NCBI RefSeq assembly: GCF_011386835.1 | Contig: NC_088801.1 | Span: forward strand, 15,176,824 to 15,240,823 | Length of the DNA stretch: 64,000 bases | Direction: 5' to 3' | Source: Chrysemys picta bellii | Lineage: Eukaryota; Chordata; Testudines; Emydidae | In this document: positions 11,206-24,181 of the stretch, piece after piece | How the letters are laid out: every line of letters begins with the position of its first letter | Position numbering within the stretch: position 1 is the first letter of the stretch | Program-made: the position numbers and the translations under genes | Notes under the pieces: generated by a model | The model's database searches: none | What the model saw: only the letters and a program-made list of their open reading frames with translations | What the model was told of the DNA's origin: nothing

Positions 11206-12013
11206 TGAGTCAGATATACATAGAGACCTAGTCAAGGGAGGTATAAAAGTGAAACTATATACGGGATGGGTTTTGGACTGTGCACGGTACCATTCCTCAA
11301 AGCAGTAGTTACCCCTCTTACTTTTTCAGTTGTAAATGATCATCATGATACAGCAGTCATTTCATTGAACATCTACAGACTTTTAGCATGATAAATGTTA
11401 AAATGACACTTTTATATACTGCAGTTTTACGTTCAGCACAAGAATGCTTTAAGGAGACTTCCCCCGCACCTCCCCAAACCAAGCTGCATGACTTAAGAGC
11501 ACAATTCAATGGAACGTATGCTCCTAAGTAACTTAAGCACTCTTCAATACTCTAACACTACAGTCAGCTGTGTTAGGCACGGTCATATCTATCTTTCTTT
11601 TATGGTCAGCCTTGTTACTGCACCTCCTGGGAACTGGTTAGAAATTTCTTCAACACTTTTGGGTGACTTTCCTTCCCTGATCTTCCACATAGTGTCATGG
11701 GGACTGTTAGTACATGCTTGTCACACTTCACCAGAATGTCTCTGATGGCCCCACCAGCTCATGCAGCATTTTAAATTCCATTTACTTGTATCCCCAGGGA
11801 TTAATTTTGCCCATTGTTTCTAGCCTCTTAAGGTTATGAATATGAACTGATTTGGTGCTGTTTGACAGAGAGAGAGAGGAACAAATTCTGGTCTCCATTA
11901 CATGGCTGCAACTTCTAAGTCTTATTCAGGCAAAACTCGCATCAGGTCCGAGGGATGACTGGGCTAAGGCTATCACATTTGACCCAGTATAAGGGATTGT
12001 CCCTCTTCTCTTC
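11206..12013. other. unannotated sequence
   Basis: No gene, RNA or clear repeat seen. It may include unrecognised decayed retrotransposon sequence on its left side. Confidence 0.45.
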
Positions 12014-12095
12014 TGGACTTGTACAGTGCCTAGCACAATGGGATCCTGGGCCATGACTAAGGTTCCCAGGTGCTCCTCAATATAAATAAATGTAC
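12014..12095 (-). repeat. old interspersed repeat, family shared with 38205-38425
   Basis: GTACAGTGCCTAGCACAATG and the following GATCCTGGGCCATGACTA are the reverse complement of sequence at 38213-38262 (TAGGAGCCCCAGTCATTGGC, CAGGACCCCATTGTGCTA). The two copies are in opposite orientation. The family name is not certain; the 3' part of an old LINE or SINE is likely. Confidence 0.6.
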
Positions 12096-12366
12096 CTTTG
12101 TACATGAAAGAAGAACTTGGTCCAGTAGCTCAGAGAGGTAAGAACTGCCTCCCCGATTCTTCTCAGTGGGTTGTTTATTGATAAGCCTGATAAGGAGAAT
12201 TTAAAGTATGATTCAACCTGATTTGGAATTAAACTTTTTTGATTTAAAAGGCACATAATCCAGCTCACTGTAACCTGGGTTGATTCTGTAGGTCTAACAG
12301 CAGTGTCTTTGTTAAAAACAAGGCAGTAAAAATGTATTGTGTCGCTAGAGTAACTAGCTAAGACTC

Positions 12367-12388
12367 GTTTCAGAGTAGCAGCCGTGTT
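12367..12388. mobile_element. 22-bp SINE-head fragment between 11-bp direct repeats
   Basis: GTTTCAGAGTAGCAGCCGTG plus TT is the head of the tRNA-related SINE seen complete at 60069-60250. It is flanked by AGCTAAGACTC at 12356-12366 and again at 12389-12399. The direct repeats look like a target-site duplication around an extremely short insertion. Confidence 0.6.
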
Positions 12389-12430
12389 AGCTAAGACTCT
12401 GAATTCATGCAGGCAGCAGATCCCTTAAAC

Positions 12431-12684
12431 CAGGGGTTTAAGCCAAGGTCGGCATTAGGGGGTAGCAAGCAGGGCAGTTGCTCAGGACTCCACACCCGAG
12501 GGGGCCCCGTGAAGCTAAGCTCCTCAGGTTTCTGCTTCAGCCCCAAATGGTGGGGCTCTTGGCCCTGGGTTGCAGTCTCACATAGCGGGCCTTTGGCTTT
12601 CTGCCCTGGATCCTAGCGAGTCTAATGCCAGCCATGATTGGCAGAACCCCCAGGGGGACCCAGACCCCTGGTTGAGAACCACTG
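12431..12684. mobile_element. hAT-type MITE with imperfect 8-bp TSD
   Basis: Left end CAGGGGTTTAAGCC, right end GGTTGAGAACCACTG. Flanks are CCTTAAAC (12423-12430) and TGTTAAAC (12685-12692), matching at six of eight positions. GC-rich interior without a credible gene. Confidence 0.72.
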
Positions 12685-12692
12685 TGTTAAAC

Positions 12693-14567
12693 AACACCTT
12701 AAAAGTGTTTACATATTGGAGTAACTGCTCCTTCAGGTTTTAGTGAATTATTCTAGGATCTAATTTTGACTAAGTCACCTCTAAAATCTCTTCCAGCAAT
12801 CTGAAGTCTCAAAAAATGGGTTATCATCCTCACTGATGTGTCTTTTTTGTTTTGTTTTGTTTTGTTTTTTTCATCCCACACACCTTCATGTCACTCACTC
12901 CACCCGCCCCCCCCAGCAGTTTCTACTGCAGGCATGCACAGTTTTTTATCAGAATCTCAACTGCTGTAATCTTTGTATGAGAGACAGGAAAGGAACTATT
13001 TGGACTCCTTGTCCATGTTTTAGCTCATTTCAAGAGTTCTGTTTTTGTGCCCAGAATGACATCCAGAATTCGGAACTCTTTAATGTCATCTTTCTTGTAT
13101 GTGGAACATTGCAGGGTGCTAGACAAAAAATAAAGTCTAAAAGATATTGCCATGCAGATGCACATCTACACTAAGGGGGTCTATATAACCATTCTGATTG
13201 ATGCAAAGTTTCATGCATTACATTCCTGTATGCCAATATGCAAACTCTCCTAAAACTAGACTGCACTAATGACTATAATAAAAGAATTAACTACCATGGC
13301 TATAAAATAAATTACCATTTAAAATTATATTCTTTAAAGATACCATTGATGGGGAAAATCCCCTGACTGAGACTTCTCACAGTGCCATATCTCTGATCAA
13401 AGAAATAAAAGCAGTCATTTGGTTTGTTCTTTTTATTCAATAATTCTAAGGCAAAATGATGCAGTTTTTGTGATGCACAAGCTTACACCTTAACACAGTG
13501 TCAAGTTTTTGATACCATTATTTATTTATGAAATGACTATTGTAAGGGCTTAGAAGCAAGAGCTTATCCTTTTTGCATATTTGTAGTGGGTGGAAAAAAT
13601 TGCATAGCATGCTACAGTACACTTACTTGGTAGCTGGCTCTTTTTGTTAATTTGGCAGGAAGCTAATATCTCATTCCAACAGTTCTCTTTGCAAATATTT
13701 ATTTATGAATCTTCCTTGGTTTGCAAATAGTCTTGATTTGCATTAAGTAACAAAGTAACTACTATACTATGGAAAAAGTGATGCAAATAACAAAGATTTG
13801 AATGAAACTCTCAAAAGCAAGAAAATGTAGCATTAAAGCCAAAGTCCCTTCTTAGCTTGGCTAAGCTAATGTAGAGCCTAATATTTCTTCCACTGGGGAG
13901 AAGATTAGGCCCATGGTTTGTAACATCACCCCACAGTTGTGGTATCTGATGCATGAATTAACTCTATGAACAACCGATACACCTTTTTCCCCCAGTTTCC
14001 CTGATTCAACCATTAGTATTTAAGATTCTGTTCCGTCAATGGTCATAGCTGAGAAAAGTGAGATAAATTCCCATCATAAGTGTCAGTGGAATAAAGAGAT
14101 CAAGGCTGCGAGGATTTAGGATTTTGCATTTTAGCACAAAAAATATATATATCTTATTTCCAGAACACAATTAGTTACGTGGGGCAGATTTGGTCCAGTC
14201 CTTATTGTGGGTGAATAGATGAGGTATGGACTACGAGGGGGGGGGATCTACTTGCAAAGTATCCCCTTCTATCCATCCTACAAGAATGATCCTCCCTAAA
14301 AGTTAAGATTGAACATTCTGAACTGGGTGCTAGTTCATTGTATTGGCTAAGTTGATTAGTCGTCGTCCCCCACCCCACCCCCCCAAAAATGTAAGAGCCC
14401 GGAGGCAAAGAAGTCTCTGTTTTGGATGGCCTACCTGTTGATGGCTCGAGTCTTCAAAAAGCAGACTCCCTCTTCTAGAACCTTTCAAAGGTGTAGGAGG
14501 AAGGTTCATTACCTCCTAGACATTTTAATAGTGACAGCTGTATCACAGCATGGATATATTTGCATAA
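12693..14567. other. unannotated AT-rich sequence
   Basis: A TTTTG-repeat stretch occurs at 12845-12870 and a short C run at 12907-12914. The 112-residue frame at 12836-13174 begins in that simple repeat and shows no domain. Nothing else supported. Confidence 0.5.
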
Positions 14568-14670
14568 AGTTTCTTGCCTTTTCCTGAGGTAGTTTGTGCT
14601 GACCATTGTTAGGATACTGGGCTAGATGGATCGCTAGTCTCTCAACCAGTATCCGTTCCTGTGTTCCTAT
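14568..14670 (+). repeat. 3' tail of an old interspersed repeat (LINE/SINE-like)
   Basis: CATTGTTAGGATACTGGGCT, then AGATGGATCGCTAGTCT, ending in TTCCTGTGTTCCTAT. The block resembles a widespread reptilian repeat tail containing GATACTGGGCTAGATGGA. An antisense relative lies at 32809-32910. Confidence 0.5.
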
Positions 14671-14675
14671 TTGCC

Positions 14676-15178
14676 TCATTCCTCTGAATGCTTGACATTT
14701 CATTAGACACTGTGTTGCATAAATCCTTTGTCCTTGAATGCACACCAGCAAGAATGGACTCAAAGAATAACTTTGCTAGATAGTACAAAAATCAGTGTTG
14801 TCCAGTGATATTTGGCAACACTAAAGCTGCCAGTCACTCAGTTCAGGGTCTGCTGCCCTCAGAACCAGTCAGAAGTGGACTCCTAGTTTGGTTGTGATTC
14901 TCTAGCTTTGCCTAGTCTGCTTAAATAAGGACTTCCTTTTATCTTTGTACACTCTTGAGTATCTCCGCTCCAGAGTTCTAAAAGGCCAGTGTGGCAAGAG
15001 GAAGAGTGTAATGGTACAGTGATGCTGAAGAATGGATGAGATAGCTAGGGTGAGTGCCAGTGTACTTGCACCCTACGTGATACTTACTGCAGGATTTGTG
15101 GGAGCAATAGTTCTACCCTGGTTAATCACCACCCTAAAGATGTAGGATGGAGGAGATGGACCACTATCTGAATTTACA
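14676..15178. other. unannotated sequence
   Basis: No gene or clear repeat identified. Confidence 0.45.
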
Positions 15179-15189
15179 GGAGTGGGAGG

Positions 15190-15739
15190 TGTGACAGGTC
15201 CCTCCCTGGGGTGCAACCTGGAACTGGGCTTCCTTCTTTCTTGCCTGGGACCAGTGCCGCCCCCTCTCCTCCTTCAGTATTTATTCCTAAGGTGTTCTCT
15301 TGTGTGGGGAGTGTGGTCTAGTCATGATGTCACTTCCCCCTTTTTATATCTTCTTCCAACTTGCTGGAAATATCTTTTGGTGTGACCTGAGTCAAACAGT
15401 CCCCATTGTGTAGTGCTAGCTCTGAGAAGCTTATATTGTACCCAATTCCTGGAGTAATTCTTGTGAGTTTGAGTGTTTCCTCAATAGGCCATCAACATTG
15501 TTTGGCCTTTTTATTGTTGTACCTGAAAGCCTGCTTGTGGGTGTTTCCAACCTCTCAACATGTTTCAGTGGCACATACATAGCAAAGCTTCATAACCTTA
15601 TATACAATGATAGCACATGCAACTTAACAGGATATTAATGTTCAACAAATTAAGACTTTTAGAATGATACCTCGCAGGGCATACTTTGTACAAAACATAA
15701 TTATATCTCCATGGTGAATGTGGGGTGTAGAGTGTCACA
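15190..15739 (-). mobile_element. probable solo LTR of an endogenous retrovirus
   Basis: Bounded by TGTGACAGG on the left and GTGTCACA on the right. On the minus strand it opens TGTGACACTCTACACCCC and has an AATAAA-type signal (the plus-strand TTTTTATTG block near 15500). A GGAGTG hexamer occurs close to both outer edges (15179-15184 and 15740-15745) but is offset by a few bases on the left, so the duplication is uncertain. No internal retroviral genes are present. Confidence 0.6.
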
Positions 15740-15745
15740 GGAGTG

Positions 15746-18700
15746 ACCAGCTGGATAACCCTTCTACCAAATATTCACCTTTGGGGATGATGGGAAGAGA
15801 TAATGGATCACTCCCTAGAAAGAAGACAGTACATTATGGATGGAGGCAGAGTTTCAAGACTCTTGTAGGGGAAAGTAGATGAGAAACAAAGGTAAATACT
15901 CGCATGATGTTTGGGTCCAAATATTAAGACCCATGAACAATATCTATCAGGCTGTGTTTCTTCATCATTGGTACCCCCTCATATGGCAGTTTTGAGGCTA
16001 AATACCCAGTCCCCATATCAAATGTGGAGGCCTAATGTGAGCTGGTAGCCAAATCCATACTCAGGCATCTAATGAGTGATCTGATCTCTAGACAGGCTAC
16101 TTGCTCCCAGTGGCTTTAGTGCATACTCAAACACATTACTTGATGAGACAAGAAAATGATATCGTTGCTTCCCTTTTTGCTCTATAGTATGACACCAATT
16201 ATTGCATGAATTTGACCATAGCATTACCAGAAAGATATTTACTAATTGGAGCAACAGAGAATGAACAACAAAATTATCATGTGGGAGGAGGGATTGACAC
16301 ACGAGGAAAGATTAACAGCACTAAATTTTTATAGCTTGGCAAACATGAGGCAAAGGCAAGTATTGAGCTGTTTGAAGGGTGCTGCTTGTTTTCAATGAGA
16401 TTCCATATTGTAATAATGGTCCCTTTGTGTTGGAGATATAGCTTGTTCATCCATATAACTTTCATGAAGCTGTGATTGATCTTTTCACCCTGTAGCTTTG
16501 TTTCCCTTGTCTACCTACACCAGGAGCTTGCATTTCCTATTTTATGATACTGTTTTCTTGTGTGTGGTGTTTAATATTTCCACCAAACAGAAACTAAAGA
16601 CGCTCTTTAACAGTATAAGAAGTACAATGCCTCCTCTTAGTATTAATAACACTGATAAACCTGAATGATGGATGTTGGGTAAATAACATATGGATAATTC
16701 AGAGATACGTACAGATATTTAACTTGAATTGCTTAGGAAAGTGCACTATACAATTCCTTATATTGAAATTTAATTACACTGGTTTTGATCACATTAATAC
16801 AGATTTTCCAATGCCAGATTACATTAAATGATTTAAGAACACAGATTTTGTTTGTCATAGCTGATTGTATCCTTTTTGAAACACTGACTGAAAAACTGGA
16901 TTCTTACATTTTTGACCATTATTCCTCATTCATGATTTCTAAGAATGTGAACAGTCATAAAGTGTGACCTCAAAGTTACTGAGCTATCAGTCATATTTGG
17001 ATATTTCATCAAATATTTCATTTTTAGTATTTTCGCACCACTTCTGTTGCTGGTTGGAAAATGAAGGGAATGGTGGATGGAAGTAAGAATTATGAAAATT
17101 ATTGCAAAACTTTAACGTAGAATTAATTTTTTATGTTTATTGACACTTTCCAACCAGCTCTATATTGTATTATGAGACTGATATTATATGGGGTTCAATA
17201 TATGAAAAGACATGGCTGCAAGACTCTGCACACCCAATTGCCTGGGTAATGCAGTTAAGTCAATGCAAAATATGTTGTAAATAGCTACTGGGATATACTC
17301 GCACCAGTTATTCTCTCCCTTAAGCAAGGAGAAAGAGGAGGAGGAATTGTGTCTGAGGGCCATCTTTGAGGTAGAATACCTCGTAGGGCTACTCTCTGGG
17401 TTTGATGCAGTTTATACTCTGCCCTTTCTTAACAGGAAATTAAACCTCTACTGCATTATCTCAGCAAGTGGTGTGGTGCTAAGGCTTTAACTATTCCCCT
17501 GCTGATCCCCACTCACTCCCCACCCACCTACTCCAAGAGGGGAAAAGCTCTCGCTCATATATGCCCACATCCAAAATGCAAGGAGACTGAACAGTGATGT
17601 AAGGGGATTTCATGTCATCATCTAGCCCAAAGAAAATTAGTTATTTGCCCAAATATGTGACATGGCAGTCCTGTCCTCTTTAATCACCAAATAAAGTTGC
17701 CCCTTTTTTAATAAAAGTTTCTTCATGTTTGCATTTTCCTTTAAAGTGGATTTAAAAGTAACCTTGCAAAAATGGAACCCCATAAAGCCACCTCGCACTC
17801 CCAGCATCTCCATTTTGCTAAGTTGATAGTGATACAGGTGCTGTTTCAAACTGCTATGCCTGCAAACTCAACCTGAGACTTAACTATTTTCTGTTTGCAC
17901 ATCATTGGCAGTAACTTGACTCAGCTGAGACATATTAGAAATGTATAACTGAAGTGTCAAGGCATATGTTTTAGGATTAGGATCATGATGAGTGAACAGG
18001 AACATACCTTGAGATTCCGTTCCCACAGGAAACTTGTATTGCTAGCTGTTAGCATATTTTATTTGTAAATTAATCTTGGAATCATTGAGAGACACTAACT
18101 CTGGAACCAGAGTCCTTTTTCAGTGTAAACTGCACCTTAAGGTCTTGATATGGTACTGACTCTGTGGGCAAACCTCTGGGCACGCACAAACTCCCACAGA
18201 CTTCCGTGACTAGTTTCTTTGGGGCTGGAGTTCAGGGGTCCATCCACTCTGAATCAGTTGCAGGATTGGAACCTTTGTTGATAGTTGTGACTTAAATTAG
18301 TTTGATTAGTGAGTAGTGAATACTCACCTGCCATTAGGTATGTGTAATATAAAGCTAGTGTCAACACGGTAGTATAATAAATACCAAGTCTGAAAAGGGG
18401 AATATGCTGTCTGATGCTTTGAGAAGAAGAAGAAACCTGGTCTGCAATGAATTTAAGGTTTTAGCCCTTTACGCTAGCACATCTTACCCAGCTGAATAAA
18501 TGTATCCTGTTTCTCCTGCATTTTTACCAATTTGCATTTTTTTACTTGCTCTGTTTCATGTTTGAGGACAAATATAATTTAGTATTAAAAATTCCTTAAA
18601 CCAATATTACCCATAGTAATGTCATCTGGGTGTACTATCACTTGATATATCTTAGGGTCTCACTGCTGAATATAGACTGTCTGATCTTCAAGTGGCATTG

Positions 18701-18932
18701 ATCAAAATAGCTCTACATTAAACTCAGTCTTGTAGCAGGGGACACACAGGCACAAGGATGGTTCATCATAGTGAAGACTCTCTAATGAAGATGAGCACCT
18801 ATGGGGGCTACCCTACTGTTCTCCCTCTTGATCATACTTATGTCTATAAGGGAAAAGATCATCCACTGATGCAAAGGACAAAATGACAAGTCAAGGATTC
18901 TCTTCTCCCCATCGCACCCACGATGACCATTA
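15746..18932. other. unannotated AT-rich sequence
   Basis: About 3.2 kb without a recognised gene or repeat. Only short random frames. Part of it may be slowly evolving non-coding DNA, which cannot be judged from a single sequence. Confidence 0.45.
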
Positions 18933-19160
18933 TCATTGAATCATAGAGTATCAGGGTTGGAAGGGACTTCAGGAGGTCATCTAGTCCATCCCTCTGCTCA
19001 AAGCAAGACCAAACCCCAACTAAATCATCCCAGCCAGGGCTTTGTCAAGCCTGACCTTAACGACCTCTAAGGATGGAGATTCCACCACCACCCTAGTAAC
19101 CCATCCCAGTGCTTCACCACAGTTTTCCTAATATCCAACCTAAACCTCCCCCACAAGCCC
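18933..19160 (-). mobile_element. CR1 LINE 3' end fragment
   Basis: Starts TCATTGAATCATAGAGTATC, then AGGGTTGGAAGGGACTTC, then the block AGGAGGTCATCTAGTCCA. This is the CR1 3' untranslated end in reverse orientation. The copy continues through the ORF2 C-terminal region and is 5' truncated near 19160. Confidence 0.88.
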
Positions 19161-22100
19161 TCAGGATTTTTCTCTATTAATTTTTGAATACCTATCTAAG
19201 GATGGTATGAAAGAGATTGGGATGTTTCTCTGGATACTGCCTCACCTAGGATTATCCTCTGAGTTTGAACTTGTGACCTTTCCTGTTAAAAGTCTCATGC
19301 AAGGCCCAGTATCAGCAATGGAGACTTCCCTTGACTTCATTGAGAATTGACTCTGTCCTGAGCCTCTGTTGGATGAGATGAAGGAGTAAATCCCTCACCC
19401 AGCAGCTCAGTAAACTTTATTAACCTATCAGCCACTAATGGGAGACAAAGACCCACACAGCAGTAATCTAGGTTACTCATATGTTGGGTCAATGGGGCAA
19501 AACCAGAAAGTCAGTGCTAAACATGGGGCTCTTTAATGATAAACCAGTTTACAGTGAGATTTACAGGGCACTACCAGGCTTTACTTCAGTCAATGTGCAG
19601 CATAGTGTACTTTAGAAATCATACCCCCTCTAGGGTGCATTGCACCGCTGTATAGACAAGCCCACAAAAATTGCAGGCATAAACATGAATGTCATTGCTC
19701 AAGTTCCTCAATATATTCTACGTAAACACAGGGCAGAAGCTGTAATAACCATGGTATCTAACCACCCCTCTACATCAGGGAGTTTCAATGGGCAAACTTC
19801 CCAGAATTAAGGATCTTAAGCCTATGCCATTTGCTCTCTTAAATTCTCATAGTAATACAAAACTGACTCTGAAGAATTGAGGCAGTAAACACATGATCTC
19901 ACCTTTAGCATTTCTACAATACTCCCCTCCCTTCTTTTTTGGGGGGGAATTAACTATAATCCACCCTGATACATCTTTGATACGAAGCACACCTGGACTC
20001 ACAGGACTGGCAAGCTTTTATTTCCCTAAAGTCAAACTAAAATTGTTCTGTGAGGTTTCCTGCCATTAGCGTCTTATCTTTCAGACACACACAGGCAGCC
20101 TTCTGCCTAGGACACAGTTTGTTTTTAATCACTAAACCCCAGGAATAGCAGTCTGGTATGGCGAACAGTTGTCCAAAGGAAATGAGGACACCATCTTTGC
20201 AAAATAGTCTCTACAAATGAGAATGAACTTTTCAGTCTCATTTTCCTATTGAAGCAAAATAAAGAGCCAGTTAGCATATTGGGGTACTTGATTACTTCCT
20301 CAGGACTCATCACAAATTTTTGACATTTTGGCTAGTGAACAAAATAAATTGAATTGCGAAAGTCTCTTTATGAGAAAAGACTGCTTCTAAAGAGTAAAGA
20401 CTGAAGTGCATATTTCCCTGCACTCCCAGCATCTGCCCAAGGGAATTCTGCAAACTAAAGAGTAATATGCTCCTCTCTGCATTAGCTTGATCCTTTCCCT
20501 TATCTAAGGGTCAGTAGGAGCTGGTAAAGACAGGCGTCAACGCGGAACCATCTTTGAGGGAGCCATGAAGCAACAAATGAGTGCAACTTGCCTCCTGAGT
20601 ATCTTGGGGTATCTGTGGGCTTAGGAAATAGATTTTTTGCTACTTCCAATTGTGGGGAAACATGATCTCTGATGAAAGAAGAAACTCCAGGGATTAGATC
20701 CTTAACTGGTATGACTGAGTACAGCTCCCCTGAAGTCTATTGGAGCTTTATCTGTTTATAACAAATGAGGATCTGGCCCAGTACATTGTAACTTCAATTT
20801 CTTTGCCTCACGTAGTTGTTCTCATACAAAGAACAGTTGGGTTCTATAAATTCACCTAGTTGTGAAGTGTCATTACTGTTTACACAATATGTATTTTAAT
20901 TATTTCTGGGTTTGGTTGAATAAATAAAATGTAATTAAAACACATCAATTGTTTGCAAAGGCTATAATATTCCTGTGTAGCCTGCCAGGAATAGCATTTT
21001 TGAGCAATTCCATGATTCATCTAATACGCTATTGTTGAACTAAATATTTTTGAGGTATACAAATATGCTATCCATTATCAGCACACATTGATCTAGCTAA
21101 CACTGAACTGGTACTTTCTATGTTTGTGCTTTCCTGTAGCTAAATTTCATGATGGTTAGTTTATTTTTAACTTTATAAATCACTGCACTACTTATGAATA
21201 TGGGACTAATTGCACTGGCTGGATATTCATGTAGAGCTGAAAGGGGCACCTTCTCCACACACCTCTGCTGATACAATTTGTTCCAACTTGAAAGCATTAT
21301 TCCAGATCTGGGTCCAGTTAATGCCAACTGTGCTGATTAGAGTACTGAAGGTACCCAAATGGGGAGTATGAGAAGAACACTGGTTTTGTCACCAAACACC
21401 AAATTTGAGCCCAGTGGCACATTCCTGCAACATTTTACACTACTTTGTCAGGAATAATGCCACCTGGAGTTACTACATATCTACACTAATAACATTTAGA
21501 TCTGAATTTTTAATACACCTTTAATTTTTAATACACATCAACCTCCTTATTAGAGATGGTCACAACTTTTTGAAGAAACAATTTTCATCTATTTATGTAT
21601 AAGCACATGCATATACATCTATGGGATGAGTACTGAAGTATATGAGGGTACTATTTCAAGAGAAGTAGGATTAAGATAAGGCTTGCATTTAGTTTAGAAT
21701 GCAGCATGGTCATTCTTATTTCATCCAACATTGAGTTCCAAAGTCTTGGCCAAACTTCTGTGGGCATAAGTTTTGGGTGTCATCTCCTCCCCCCCCCAGT
21801 GTTAACCTAGCCCCTAGCATCATTCTTTAATATTAAGTGTTTCTAGTTCCCCTTCTAGTATCCACAGGGAATTTAACATGTTATCACAAAAACAGAGGGT
21901 TAGATTTAGCTCTTCTTAGTGACTTAAACCCAACCAGCATACTGGATGACTATTTTGAAATACAAAATATGAAATGCTCTTATTTTTGTGTTATAAAATC
22001 AATAAAGAAGCAATTTCAAGGACCTCCTAAAGAGCTGGAGTGCTAAAGAGAACTATTTAATGCCTGCCTTTCTTCAGTGTGAGTCCAAGAGGTTTCATCT

Positions 22101-23032
22101 CCATCTCTTCACCTGTCACTCTTCAAGCTGTTTTTTTGCCATAGTGAATGTGACTCCTTCCATCTAAGTCCACTTGGGAAGACCAGCTGCCTCCTTGATT
22201 CACAATGTATTGTCCCTTCGTGTAAAAGTGTCTGCGATTCCAAATTACTATATAAGTAGCTTGAATGCTGCATAAGAGGAACAAATGTGATACTGAGGAA
22301 AGTACAGTCATCTCTGTTGCCAAAATCCCCCTCCCATTTCCTGGACACCTAGAGGCGAAAAGGTGGAAGAACTGGTGCAGTTTTACTGTATAAGGGGGAA
22401 GCTAAGGAAACTCCCTGAACTGGGGTACGTATCCCTGGTGTACCATAGGGCTGTGCTCCTCCATACATGCGGAATTGGTCCCTGAAAATAAGGCTCCTAA
22501 TGTGACATGATGACCACATAACATGTATAAGCCATTTGTTTTCATGCTGCCAAATTGTTCCCAGAATTCAGGTAGCAGGTCATCGGTTGGGCCAAATTAT
22601 GCTTTAAAAAAACCCAAACAAACAAAAAAAACTAATCCTGGGTTCTGCAGGATGCACTTTGGCCCATGCCTTGCGTTTGCATTCTAATCACTGCTGGTCC
22701 CATTTTTTAAAATAGCAACAGTATCCTTCAAGGAAAGAAGTTATTTGGTTGACTGCTGAGGTAATTGAAAAATAAAAGCTCTTCATGCCTTACAACACAT
22801 ACAAATGTGCACTTGGAAACTTGCACAAGTTGTCTAAGAAAACAGCACATGACAATAATATATCCAAACGATTAGCATTCCAAAGCACCATTTAAGCTTA
22901 TCAGGGCACTTTGTTACAAGGAAACCCTGTAGCCTACTATGAGAGAGAGTTGGGGATGGGGATGTCAGCTAATGAAAAGCTGATAACTATCAGAACTATG
23001 GTACTCCTCTTAAAGCCCTTACTCAGGTGAGT
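19161..23032. other. unannotated sequence
   Basis: No gene recognised. 20705-20782 (CAGCTCCCCTGAAGTCTATT, then GGATCTGGCCCA) resembles an old repeat block also seen near 26268. A short C run lies at 21789-21798. The 79- and 66-residue frames at 22109-22348 overlap in different frames. Confidence 0.45.
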
Positions 23033-24058
23033 ATAGAATCACAGGACTGGTAGGGAGAGGTCATCTAGTCCCAGGCACTCAGAGCAGGATTAAGTGTTAT
23101 CTAGACCATCCCTGAGAGGTATTTGTCTAACCTGCTCTTAAAATCCTCCAATGACAGAAATTCCACAACCTCCCTAGGCCATTTATTCCAGTGCTTAACT
23201 ACCCTGACAGGAAGTTTTTCTTCATGTCCAAGCTAAACCTTCCTTGCTGCAATTTAAACCTATTAATTCTTGTCCTATCCACAGAGATTAATGAGAACAA
23301 TATACCTCCCATCTCCTTGTAACAACCCTTTATGTACTGGAAAATTATCATATTCCCCCCTCAGTCTTCTCTTCTCTAGACAAAACAAGCCCAATTTTTT
23401 CCATCTTCCCCCATAGGCCATGTTTTCTACACCTTTAATCATTTTTGTTGCTCTTTTCTGAACTTTCTCCAATTTGTCCACATCTTTTCTGAAATGTGGC
23501 GCCCAGAACTAGACACAGTACTCCAGTTGAGATCTAATCAGTCAGGAGTATAGTGGAAGAATTACTTCTCGTGTCTTGCTTACAACACTCCTGTGTGTGT
23601 GGTTTTGGGTTTTTTTGCAACAGCATTACACTGTTGACTCATGTTTAGCTTGTGATCCACTATGACCTCCAGATCCCTTTCTGTAGTACTCCTTCCTAGG
23701 CAGTCATTTCCCATTTTGTATGTGTGCAATTGATTGTTCCTTCCTAAGTAGAGTACTTTGCATTTGTCCTTATTGAATTTCATACTATTTACTTCAGACC
23801 ATTTCTCCAGTTTGTCCAGATAATTTTGAATTTTAATCCTATCCTCCAATGCAGTTGCAACCCCTCCCAGCTCGGTATTGTCCACAAACATTATATGTGT
23901 ACTCTCTGGGAACTGTTTTCCAACAAGTGTATGCACCCACCTCATAGTTGCTCCATCTAGGTTGTATTTCCCTAATTTGTTTAGGAGAAGGTCATGCGAG
24001 ACTGTATCAAAAGTCTTATTAAAGTCAAGATATAACACATTTCTTTCTTTTCCTCCCC
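23033..24058 (-). mobile_element. CR1 LINE, 5' truncated
   Basis: The left end has AGAATCACAGGACTGG and the GGTCATCTAGTCCCAGG block of the CR1 3' end. To the right, minus-strand frames read through the C-terminal region and into reverse transcriptase (separate entry). It ends beside a GGGGGTGGGGGG-type run at 24055-24066. It is more diverged than the CR1 at 51889-55617. Confidence 0.88.
23275..24058 (-). pseudogene. CR1 ORF2 reverse transcriptase C-terminal half, broken
   Basis: The frame at 23580-24062 reads NVLYLDFNKTFDTVSHDLLL (RT motif A, retaining the aspartate) then [16 protein letters not shown]. It then jumps to FVDNTELGG, in which the FADD catalytic box has become FVDN. About 50 codons between them, including the SGVPQGS motif, are deleted. 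A second frame at 23275-23481 continues the C-terminal thumb (MDKLEKVQKRATKMIKG). The deletion, the lost catalytic aspartate and the frameshift between the two frames show it is dead. Confidence 0.85.
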
Positions 24059-24181
24059 CCACCCCCCAAGGTATTCCTCTCTCACAAATTGCTCCCTTTC
24101 TTGTATTAATTTAATAGGACTACTTGTGTGGGTTACCCAAGTAAAGGTTGGAGGTGCAGGACTGTATTTTGCTGCTTAGAG

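Noticed and set aside
12836..13174. 112-codon frame beginning MCLFCFVLFCFF
   Set aside because: The start falls within a TTTTG simple repeat and the rest has no recognisable domain.
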